Shown: one piece after another, positions 1 to 5,443 of the stretch
Layout: the number at the start of each line of letters is the position of its first letter
Position numbering within the stretch: position 1 is the first letter of the stretch
Assembly: GCA_044236545.1 (NCBI GenBank)
Contig: JBIIGI010000090.1
Coordinates: 1 to 8,764 of the forward strand
Length of the DNA stretch: 8,764 nucleotides
Direction of reading: 5' to 3'
Origin: UBA6821 sp044236545
Lineage (GTDB): Bacteria; Verrucomicrobiota; Verrucomicrobiia; Chthoniobacterales; UBA6821
The notes under the pieces: generated by a model
Seen by the model: only the letters and a program-made list of their open reading frames with translations
Database searches by the model: none
Told to the model about the DNA's origin: nothing
Program-made: the position numbers and the translations under genes

Positions 1-96
1 CGCCTCGTATCCGCTCTCCTCTGTGAAATCTCCGACGAGTGGATCACAGGAAAAATCTACCTCAACATGAACCCCATCGACTCTCCACTCCCTTAA
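1..96 (+). CDS. IS256-type (mutator) transposase, C-terminal fragment, cut by the window edge
   Basis: Frame 1 is open from the first base to a TAA at 94-96 and encodes 31 residues. It begins RLVSALLCEISDEWITGK and continues IYLNMN. This resembles the C-terminal tail of IS256/mutator-family DDE transposases, which typically have RLVxALLxExxDEW followed by a basic-aromatic-Leu segment. The rest of the gene, including the catalytic DDE residues, lies outside the window, so activity cannot be judged. The stop codon is followed within about 35 bp by a sequence that looks like the IS end, as expected for these compact elements. Assignment is by recalled family pattern only; a 31-residue match is short, so another C-terminus is possible. 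Confidence 0.62.
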   Translation, partial: RLVSALLCEISDEWITGKIYLNMNPIDSPLP

Positions 97-129
97 CCCA
101 TTTTACAGAAACATCTTTACGCAACCCCC
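1..129 (+). mobile_element. Right end of an IS256-like insertion sequence
   Basis: This covers the transposase tail plus the short AT-richer stretch at 97-129. Read on the minus strand, 101-129 contains GCGTAAAGATGTTTCTGTAA, which resembles IS256-family terminal repeats (GTGTAAAGA...TCTGTGTAAA type). The left end and any target duplication are outside the window, so the exact boundary is a guess within several bases. The neighbouring phospholipase gene begins about 60 bp further on. Confidence 0.45.
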
Positions 130-187
130 ATTTGGCTTGCAAGAGCTTTCAGGGCCGTCTTTGGTCGTTCAACCCGAGATTCGAAGC

Positions 188-1045
188 ATGCCCGCAGATA
201 CACCGATCAAAACCGGATTCGCTCTGACCCTTGCCTCGTCCGAGCTTGGTTTCAATGTCCACGCCGGATTTCTGGACGCCCTGACAGAGGGATTGGGCAT
301 CCGTCCTGAATTCCTCGGGGCAGCATCCTCCGGCTCCTATGTGGGCGGGCTCTATGCGGCTGGACTGAATCCGAAAACGATCCATGAGATCCTCTCTCAC
401 AAGGATATGGCGAGGAGTTTTCTGGAGTGGCTCATTCCGATCAGGGGAATGGGTCTTTTGTTCAACCTTCCGGGACATACCGGCCTGATCAGAGGGGATA
501 AAGCGACCGCCTATCTCAAAAAACAACTGGGCGAGATCAGGATCGAGGAATGCAGGAACGCCAAGCTCTCCCTTGCGGTGACCAACCTGACCAAGGGTCA
601 CTCGGAAATCGTGCGGTCGGGCCCCCTCGCTGACTTCATCCTTGCGAGTTGCTCCGTACCTCTGGTCTTCCGGGCAAAACCGATTGATGGGAACTTTTTC
701 TGTGACGGCGCGGTTTCCGATTCAAGTCCAATCCATCATTTTTTGAGTGATCCGGGAGTCCATACTATTCTTGTACACGAGGTGAGGCATGAGCCTAGGC
801 ACCAGTCCCATACAAAGCCCCTCACCATTTCAGGGGTCTTTGCCCGTTCCCACCAAATCATATCTGATCGGGTGCTAGATCTCTGTCTTGAAAATGCTGC
901 TTTAGTCGGAAAAAGTGCTCTAGTGTTGACAAGTATTGTTCCCAGATACAGATGGGGTAAGAAAGGTGTTTCAAAGCAACTTTTTGAAGCTGGTAGAAGA
1001 ACGATTTTGGATAACACCGCCGAGATTCTTGCAGCCACGATGTAG
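188..1045 (+). CDS. Patatin-like phospholipase family protein with divergent active-site loops
   Basis: This encodes a 285-residue protein with the patatin (Ser-Asp dyad lipid acyl hydrolase) fold. The N-terminal block (residues 11-32) has the family's HxGxL element as HAGFL. The nucleophile elbow is AASSG with Ser47, the conserved block ASCSVPLVF is at 153-161, and the catalytic Asp lies in DGA (173-175). Two positions are atypical. The glycine-rich oxyanion loop (usually GGGxRG) aligns with SSELGF at residues 17-22, and the first Gly of GxSxG is Ala45. The Ser and Asp remain, so it may be active, but the oxyanion hole could be altered. The ATG at 188 was chosen because the patatin domain starts right after it. 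A TTG at 137 would add 17 residues without a ribosome site; even 188 has only a weak GAG at 176-178. There is no signal peptide, so it is probably cytoplasmic or membrane-peripheral. It lies just downstream of an IS end, and its 3' third is visibly less GC-rich than the neighbouring genes. Confidence 0.8.
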   Translation: MPADTPIKTGFALTLASSELGFNVHAGFLDALTEGLGIRPEFLGAASSGSYVGGLYAAGLNPKTIHEILSHKDMARSFLEWLIPIRGMGLLFNLPGHTGLIRGDKATAYLKKQLGEIRIEECRNAKLSLAVTNLTKGHSEIVRSGPLADFILASCSVPLVFRAKPIDGNFFCDGAVSDSSPIHHFLSDPGVHTILVHEVRHEPRHQSHTKPLTISGVFARSHQIISDRVLDLCLENAALVGKSALVLTSIVPRYRWGKKGVSKQLFEAGRRTILDNTAEILAATM

Positions 1046-1150
1046 GATGAAAGCAACCGTCACATCAACAATGAGCGTGATAGGGGCGTTTTCTTGCCGG
1101 AGTTCGCCGCATGTAGACTGGATTAACTTCAGTACGGGGCCGAAGGGGTG

Positions 1151-2173
1151 TTACCAGCCCAGGATCATTGCGAAGACCAGCGGGGCGACGATCGAGGCGT
1201 CGGACTCGATGATGTGCTTCGGGGTGCTCTCCCCGAGCTTGCCCCAGGTGATCTTCTCGTTCGGCACAGCGCCGGAGTAGCTTCCGTAGCTGGTGGTCGA
1301 GTCGCTGATCTGGCAGAAGTAGCCCCAGAGAGGCACCTCGGGGCGCTGGAGATCCTGATGGAGCATCGGGACGACGCAGATTGGGAAATCACCGGCGATG
1401 CCGCCGCCGATCTGGAAAAACCCGATGGAGCCGTCGGGGGAATCGGCATGACGTCCGGATCCCTTTGCGGCGCCGGGCAGGGGCTTGGAGTTCTTTGTGT
1501 ACCAGTCGGCGAGCGCGATCATGTACTCGATGCCGGTGCGGACGGTGTGGACATTCTTCACGTCGCCGCTGATGACGTGACCGGCGTACATGTTGCCGAG
1601 GGTGGAATCCTCCCAGCCGGGGACGAACATCGGGAGGTTCCTCTTGGCGGCTTCCATGAGCCAGCTGTTTTTCGGGTCGATCTGATGCTCAAGCTTCCCA
1701 CCGAGCAGGATGCGGTACATGAACTCGTGGGGAAAGAGACGCTCCCCCTTCTTGTCGGCGGCGACCCACTCATCGAGGACGGCATTCTCGATCCGGCGCA
1801 TCGCCTCCATCTCGGGGATGCAGGTGTCGGTAACGCGGTTCATGTGGCGCTCCAGCAGGCCCATCTCGTCTGCGGGGGTGAGGTCGCGGTAGTTGGGAAC
1901 GCGCTCGTAGAAGTCGTGGGCGACTAGGTTGAAGACATCCTCCTCGAGGTTGGCACCGGTGCAGCAGATCGCGTGAACCTTGCCTTGGCGGATCATCTCG
2001 GCGAGCGAGAGTCCAAGTTCGGCGGTGCTCATCGCGCCCGCGATGGTCATAAACATGGAGCCGCCCTTCTCGAGATGGGCGGTGTAGGAACGGGCGGCGT
2101 CCTTCAGCGCGGCGGCATTGAAGTGACGGTAGTGATGCTCGATGAAGTTGGAGATGGGGCCGGATGTGGACAT
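1151..2173 (-). CDS. Deoxyhypusine-synthase-like protein (bacterial DHS family, probable polyamine aminobutyl transferase)
   Basis: This encodes 340 residues, about the length of the DHS family. Family landmarks are the N-terminal MFMTIAGAMSTAELG (NAD-binding type AG...S), CTGANLEEDVFN, IGGG, and the C-terminal SGAVPNEKITWGK. Lys312 in WGK matches the DHS lysine that forms the imine with the aminobutyl group; Trp310 and Glu306 of that site are also kept. In eukaryotic DHS the GGG is followed by xxKHH and an Asp sits in the SDSGA segment. Here these read GGGIAGDFP and SYSGA, so two polyamine-contacting positions are changed. Eukaryotic DHS modifies eIF5A, which bacteria lack. Bacterial relatives such as Anabaena SpeY make homospermidine, so a cytosolic polyamine role is the best guess; the actual substrate is unknown. 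The ATG at 2173 is favoured because the domain follows directly. There is no Shine-Dalgarno: a 7-bp repeat array ends 2 nt before the ATG. No clear terminator is seen downstream. Confidence 0.85.
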   Translation of the reverse strand: MSTSGPISNFIEHHYRHFNAAALKDAARSYTAHLEKGGSMFMTIAGAMSTAELGLSLAEMIRQGKVHAICCTGANLEEDVFNLVAHDFYERVPNYRDLTPADEMGLLERHMNRVTDTCIPEMEAMRRIENAVLDEWVAADKKGERLFPHEFMYRILLGGKLEHQIDPKNSWLMEAAKRNLPMFVPGWEDSTLGNMYAGHVISGDVKNVHTVRTGIEYMIALADWYTKNSKPLPGAAKGSGRHADSPDGSIGFFQIGGGIAGDFPICVVPMLHQDLQRPEVPLWGYFCQISDSTTSYGSYSGAVPNEKITWGKLGESTPKHIIESDASIVAPLVFAMILGW

Positions 2174-2175
2174 GG

Positions 2176-2224
2176 GGAAAATGATGAATGATGAATGATG
2201 AAGGCTGAAGGCTAAAGTATGAAA
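2176..2224 (-). repeat. Heptad (7-bp) repeat array in the DHS-like gene leader
   Basis: Seven consecutive degenerate 7-bp units lie immediately upstream of the DHS-like gene. In the gene's direction they include CTTTAGC, CTTCAGC, CTTCATC, then ATTCATC twice and a final ATTTTCC. The array ends 2 nt before the ATG and occupies the position where a Shine-Dalgarno would be. A weak -10-like CATACT overlaps its distal edge (2216-2221), so most of the array would be transcribed as the 5' leader. The same unit occurs in front of aroB. Confidence 0.7.
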
Positions 2225-2246
2225 GGGCGAACCAAGTAGCTGGGTA

Positions 2247-2312
2247 GCGGCGCGTAAGACTGCGACGCAATCGCAGCCCCGTAAGGGGTGGCGCCGCTTG
2301 CCGGGCGGCAAG
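2247..2312. repeat. Compact multi-hairpin element (branched palindromic repeat or structured RNA)
   Basis: A 7-bp stem GCGGCGC (2247-2253) / GCGCCGC (2291-2297) encloses two perfect hairpins: CTGCGA/TCGCAG (2260-2276) with a 5-nt loop, and CCCC/GGGG (2277-2288) with loop GTAA, a GNRA tetraloop on the plus strand. Immediately outside, CTTGCC/GGCAAG (2297-2312) forms a third hairpin. GTAG precedes the outer stem, as in bacterial REP elements. It lies upstream of the DHS-like gene and could be a dispersed palindromic repeat or part of that gene's long leader. No known riboswitch or tRNA fits: it is too short and lacks tRNA arms. Confidence 0.5.
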
Positions 2313-2374
2313 TACCGTTAATCAAGCCGCTCCGAAGAAAAAAGTTTCCAGGATGAAAAAAGCAATCAGCATCC

Positions 2375-2416
2375 AAAAGAAAGGCCGCACCGGTTGCCCG
2401 ATGCGGCCTTTCTTTT
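2375..2416 (-). terminator. Strong rho-independent terminator, possibly bidirectional
   Basis: A perfect 15-bp stem (2375-2389 with 2402-2416) around a 12-nt loop has a GC-rich core GGCCGCA/TGCGGCC. It carries AAAA on one side and TTTT on the other. Read on the minus strand it ends in CTTTCTTTT and lies 18 bp past the stop of the entericidin-like gene, so it terminates that gene. The symmetrical A/T flanks could also stop plus-strand transcripts. Confidence 0.85.
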
Positions 2417-2434
2417 ATTGGAAAGGATCCCCGA

Positions 2435-2575
2435 TCAGTTGGTGTGCTTTTCAGCCGCCCTGGTCAGATCCTGTCCGCCGGCGCTGATGTCCTGGCCCAG
2501 ACCCTTCATGGTGCGGCAGGCAGAGAGACCCGTGGTGGCGATGGCAAGAAGTAGGAATGCAAGGAGGTGTTTCAT
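2435..2575 (-). CDS. Entericidin A/B-family small lipoprotein
   Basis: This small gene encodes 46 residues. MKHLLAFLLLAIATTGLSAC is a short charged N-terminus, a hydrophobic stretch and a lipobox LSAC with Cys20 as the lipidation site. The mature part begins CRTMKGLGQDISAGGQDL and ends in TRAAEKHTN. This fits the entericidin signature C-x-T-x-x-G-x-G-x-D-I-x-x-x-G-x-x-L-x-x-A-A closely, so family assignment is firm despite the size. Entericidins are envelope lipoproteins; in E. coli EcnA and EcnB act as an antidote/toxin pair linked to stationary-phase lysis. Only one copy is seen here, so a toxin role cannot be assumed. There is no Shine-Dalgarno: CCCCT directly precedes the ATG. It lies 59 bp after the phosphatase gene in the same direction and ends at a strong terminator, so it may be co-transcribed with it. 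Confidence 0.88.
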   Translation of the reverse strand: MKHLLAFLLLAIATTGLSACRTMKGLGQDISAGGQDLTRAAEKHTN

Positions 2576-2634
2576 AGGGGTTCAGAAGTGACAAAAAACC
2601 TTTCCTTTGTCCATGCGAAGTTCTTCTCTTCGGG

Positions 2635-3393
2635 TTAGAGTTTCAACGAGGAGGGGGCATCCTCCGGCACGTGATGGGGAGAATGGTCCATGGAGGACTT
2701 CAGGGCGGCCCTCATCTCGGAGAGCGCATCGGGCCAGCGTTGTTGAAACCCGGGGTTCTTTAGGAATTCCTTGGCCAGGAACTGTCCGTAGAGCTTGCCA
2801 GCCCTGACATCCGCCGGAAAGTGGCGTCCGAGAATCACCCGATACCAGGCCTTTTGCCGCGCCTGCTTGTGCAGGGCCTTGCGCTGGTCGGGAAAGGCAT
2901 CAGCCAGAAGATTCGCCCAGACAAAGGCACGGGTGGTGTGACCGCTGGGATAGGCATATCCATCGCTCTTCTCAAGATCGCCGGATTCCTTCCAACTTTC
3001 GGGGCGTGTCCGGTTGAAGTAGTGCTTGGCAAGTTCGATCGACTCCTTGGTTTCTCCCGTCACCTCCTTGAAAAGGGCTGCCGTCTTGGGGAGATCCTTC
3101 GCGTTGAACCAATCCCCGAGGGTTTCGGAATAGTCAAAGACGCTGTCGTGGGAAGCCTTGTTTCCCCGATCGATCTGCTCCTGTGTGGATGCGGCGCGCG
3201 CGTTCTTCAGGAAGCCGGTGTCGATTCGGTACTGCTCGGAACCGGGCGCCGGGGGAGGGGGGAGGATTGCCTTGATGTCGTAAGACGAGGGATCGATGAA
3301 CGGCTTCGCCTGCGAGGAGGGAACGGCCGCGGCAAGAAGGAGCGCCATGACGGCGACGGCAAGTTGAGGCCCGAGAGAACGAAAAAAACACAT
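2635..3393 (-). CDS. Secreted PAP2-family (class A-type) acid phosphatase
   Basis: This encodes 252 residues. Residues 1-29 form a signal peptide (Arg5, hydrophobic 11-24, cleavage likely after SQA29), so the product is periplasmic. The three phosphatase signature blocks are present in order: K123-x6-R130-P131, P149-S150-G151-H152, and R185-x5-H191-x3-D195. The last reads YRVILGRHFPADV, with Tyr in place of the usual Ser before Arg. His191 would form the phospho-enzyme intermediate, with His152 as acid/base. Spacing and the pre-domain resemble PhoN-type non-specific acid phosphatases that release phosphate from organic esters; a lipid phosphatase is less likely because no membrane segments follow. 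Upstream in-frame starts near 3495 were rejected because they overlap the aroB end and displace the signal peptide. It lies 73 bp after aroB on the same strand with no terminator visible between, so read-through is possible. Confidence 0.85.
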   Translation of the reverse strand: MCFFRSLGPQLAVAVMALLLAAAVPSSQAKPFIDPSSYDIKAILPPPPAPGSEQYRIDTGFLKNARAASTQEQIDRGNKASHDSVFDYSETLGDWFNAKDLPKTAALFKEVTGETKESIELAKHYFNRTRPESWKESGDLEKSDGYAYPSGHTTRAFVWANLLADAFPDQRKALHKQARQKAWYRVILGRHFPADVRAGKLYGQFLAKEFLKNPGFQQRWPDALSEMRAALKSSMDHSPHHVPEDAPSSLKL

Positions 3394-3466
3394 CCGCCAA
3401 GGATACGACCCCGATGCGTTCCTGCAAAAACAAAACGCCGCTACAACGCCCCAAGCTCCTGAAACT

Positions 3467-4546
3467 TCACTCCCAAGGAAAAACCACATCATCAAGCGTC
3501 ACCCGGTCGCTGACGAAGGCCGAGCCGAGTTCTGCGGTGAGGATGAAGCGGATGGCACCCCGGTCAAATTTCTTGTCACGCCGGAAGGCCGCGAGGATCG
3601 AATCGGAGGGGAGATCCTTCGGGATCGCGGTCGGGAGACCGCAGGCGGTGATGACCGCCTTCACCCGGTCGGCCTGATCGGCGGGGAGGCCGGCGAGCCG
3701 GACGGACAGGTCGAGGGCGGCGATCATGCCGATGGCCACACACTCGCCGTGGGAGAGGGTTCCGTAGCCGGCGACGGCTTCGACGGCATGTCCGATGGTA
3801 TGTCCGAAATTGAGCAGGGCCCGTGTTCCCTTGGTCTCAAACTGATCCTCGGCGACGATTCGGGCCTTGATCGCCACATTTCGCGAGATCAACGCGGAGA
3901 GGACGGGATCCTTGGCTCCGGCTTTCGGGGGGAGGTCATCGAGCATCGATGCATCGGCGATCACGGCGTGCTTGATCACCTCGGCAAGCCCCTCACGGAA
4001 GATGCAATCCGGCAGCGTGGCAAGGGTCGCCGTGTCGGCGATAACGAGGCGGGGTTGGTGGAAGGTGCCGATCAGGTTCTTGCCAAGGGAGCTGTTCACC
4101 CCCGTCTTTCCCCCCACGGAGCTGTCCACCTGGGCCACCACGGTGGTGGGAACCTGGATCACGGGGATGCCCCGATAATAAATCGAGGCGACAAATCCCG
4201 CCAGATCACCGATGACGCCCCCGCCAAGGGCAAAGAGGGCGCTTTTGCGGTCAAGGCCCAGTCCGATGAGGCGGTCGCAGAGTCCGGCGGCGATCTCCAT
4301 CGATTTGGAGGCTTCGCCCGCGGGAACCGTAAGCAGATGGGCATCGAACCCCGCAGCTTTCAGGGAGGTGAGAAGTTTCTCGCCGTGGAGGGGAGCGACC
4401 CGATCGTCGGAGATCACGGCGCAGCGGCATGGTGGCATCGCCTTTGCGGCAAGCTCCCCGGCGCGTTCCAGCAACCCGTCCCCGATGAGGATCTCATAGG
4501 GCGCATCCTGCAGGGCAACGGAAACGGCGGCGGGTGAGGAAGACAT
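3467..4546 (-). CDS. aroB: 3-dehydroquinate synthase
   Basis: AroB converts DAHP to 3-dehydroquinate, the second step of the shikimate pathway, using NAD and a divalent metal in the cytosol. The 359-residue length is typical. Clear family blocks are PAGEASKS (75-82), the NAD-binding GGGVIGDLAGFVAS (108-121), PTTVVAQVDSSVGGKTGVN (133-151), REGLAEVIKH (184-193), LNFGHTIGHAVEA (245-257), LSHGE (264-268) and RRDKKF near the C-terminus. Expected metal ligands Glu189, His249 and His266 are all present, so it should be active. The ATG at 4546 is the first start and fits the normal N-terminus. No Shine-Dalgarno is visible; a heptad array ends 2 nt before the ATG. A terminator after the upstream gene indicates aroB has its own promoter. 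No other shikimate gene is in the window. Confidence 0.97.
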   Translation of the reverse strand: MSSSPAAVSVALQDAPYEILIGDGLLERAGELAAKAMPPCRCAVISDDRVAPLHGEKLLTSLKAAGFDAHLLTVPAGEASKSMEIAAGLCDRLIGLGLDRKSALFALGGGVIGDLAGFVASIYYRGIPVIQVPTTVVAQVDSSVGGKTGVNSSLGKNLIGTFHQPRLVIADTATLATLPDCIFREGLAEVIKHAVIADASMLDDLPPKAGAKDPVLSALISRNVAIKARIVAEDQFETKGTRALLNFGHTIGHAVEAVAGYGTLSHGECVAIGMIAALDLSVRLAGLPADQADRVKAVITACGLPTAIPKDLPSDSILAAFRRDKKFDRGAIRFILTAELGSAFVSDRVTLDDVVFPWE

Positions 4547-4548
4547 CG

Positions 4549-4583
4549 GGATCAGACTGAAGCCTGAAGGATCAAGGCTGAAG
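4549..4583 (-). repeat. Heptad (7-bp) repeat array in the aroB leader
   Basis: Five consecutive 7-bp units precede aroB. In its direction they are CTTCAGC, CTTGATC, CTTCAGG, CTTCAGT and CTGATCC, followed by CG and the ATG. The first unit is identical to one in front of the DHS-like gene, and the 2-nt distance to the start codon is the same. The array directly follows a -10-like TTTAAT, so it would make up nearly the whole 5' untranslated region. Confidence 0.7.
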
Positions 4584-4589
4584 ATTAAA
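4584..4589 (-). promoter_or_regulatory. Possible -10 box of the aroB promoter
   Basis: TTTAAT on the minus strand differs from TATAAT at one position. It lies between the terminator of the upstream gene and the heptad array, where an independent aroB promoter must be. No convincing -35 is seen; the best 18-bp-spaced hexamer is TTCCCG. Transcription would start within the first heptad. Confidence 0.35.
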
Positions 4590-4596
4590 ATCCGGG

Positions 4597-4630
4597 AAAA
4601 AACCGTCGGGAAGCCTATCGAGCATTCCCG
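4597..4630 (-). terminator. Rho-independent terminator of the L,D-transpeptidase gene
   Basis: On the minus strand CGGGAA (4625-4630) pairs with TTCCCG (4607-4612), with an extra GC/GC pairing inside the loop. ACGG and then six T (4597-4602) follow. It lies about 24 bp past the stop at 4654 and separates this gene from aroB. Confidence 0.6.
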
Positions 4631-4653
4631 TCCGCCAATTTGCCCCTTCCTAT

Positions 4654-5280
4654 CTAGGGCTGGACCGAGACGGGGGTGCCCACCGGTGTATGGTTGAAGA
4701 AGATTCTCGCCATCTTGTCGGGCAGGCGGATGCAGCCGTGGGAATCAGGCACGCCGGGAAGGAAGCCGGTATGCATGCCGACACCCGGAGCGAACTGCAT
4801 GAACCACGGCATCGAAGACCCCTGGAAGTGTGTTCCCGGCGGCGCCTTGTCGGCCTTCGCATCGACATTCTTCACAACCACGGTGCCGGCACCATCCACA
4901 AAGTCACCATAAAGATTGGATGCATGCTCCTTTTCCTTCTTCTGGACCTTGAAATTTCCCACCGGGGAGGCATGGCCATCCTTGCCGGTGGAGACCGGTG
5001 AGACGCCGACCAGTTTGCCCGCTTTGTAATAGTAGAGTTTCTGGTCGCTGATCTTGATGACGATGGAGGGGGGGCCGCCGGCATCATCGCCCGCCCAGTA
5101 CGCGCTACGCTCGACAAAGGAGGCGTTGGAGGTGCGGCTCACGATGGATCCGTCGGTGCCTAGGTAGCGGGTGGTGCTGGAGTTGAGGCGCGAGTCATAA
5201 GAGGCGCAGGCCGCGATCGTGAACGTCACGCCGGCCAGGGTGAGGGAAAAGAGCGTCCTCTTTAGGGAATCAGCACGCAT
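4654..5280 (-). CDS. L,D-transpeptidase (YkuD domain) lipoprotein
   Basis: This encodes 208 residues. The N-terminus has basic residues, a hydrophobic stretch (10-22) and a lipobox IAAC with Cys25, so it is a lipoprotein; Ala26 rather than Asp suggests outer-membrane sorting by the E. coli rule. A low-complexity linker leads to a YkuD domain from about residue 72 (PSIVIKISDQKLYYY). The domain ends with the catalytic block from His170 to SHGCIR, Cys183 being the nucleophile. It also has the usual TGKDGHASPVGNF and PWFMQF segments. These enzymes form 3-3 peptidoglycan cross-links or attach proteins to the wall; which one applies here is not visible. There is no Shine-Dalgarno. TATATT lies only 4 nt before the ATG (5285-5290) and TTGACT at 5313-5318, but the 22-bp spacing is too long for a standard promoter. 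It is divergent from kamA and has its own terminator. Confidence 0.92.
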   Translation of the reverse strand: MRADSLKRTLFSLTLAGVTFTIAACASYDSRLNSSTTRYLGTDGSIVSRTSNASFVERSAYWAGDDAGGPPSIVIKISDQKLYYYKAGKLVGVSPVSTGKDGHASPVGNFKVQKKEKEHASNLYGDFVDGAGTVVVKNVDAKADKAPPGTHFQGSSMPWFMQFAPGVGMHTGFLPGVPDSHGCIRLPDKMARIFFNHTPVGTPVSVQP

Positions 5281-5443
5281 AGAGAATATACTTAGAAAGC
5301 AAAAGCCTGCGTAGTCAAGGGAGGTGTTCTTCCGGCATTTCCTCCGGACCCTCCTTGGTGACGGTGTGGGGAAGCTTCACCGGGCACCTCGCATCGTTGA
5401 CAAATCCCTTGCCGATCCTACCCTCGTCATCTGCTTGAGCACC

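Noticed and set aside
137..187. TTG-initiated N-terminal extension of the patatin-like protein
   Set aside because: There is no ribosome site, the 17 residues are not part of the domain, and an ATG at 188 sits just before it.
1148..1927. Long plus-strand ORF opposite the DHS-like gene
   Set aside because: It is a mirror of a GC-rich coding strand with low-complexity composition and no domain; similar antisense frames opposite aroB and kamA were rejected for the same reason.
2247..2297. tRNA-like fold with a 7-bp outer stem
   Set aside because: At 51 nt it is too short, with only two inner arms and no T-loop or anticodon arm.
2174..2311. Upstream extension of the DHS-like gene to 2311
   Set aside because: The added residues translate the heptad array and the hairpin element, which are clearly non-coding structure, and do not resemble DHS.
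2353..2487. Small plus-strand ORF starting MKKAISIQKKGR
   Set aside because: It runs through the terminator hairpin and is antisense to the well-supported entericidin-like gene.
5285..5318. Standard promoter TTGACT/TATATT for the L,D-transpeptidase
   Set aside because: The 22-bp spacing is outside the usual range, so it was mentioned in the gene entry but not called as a feature.
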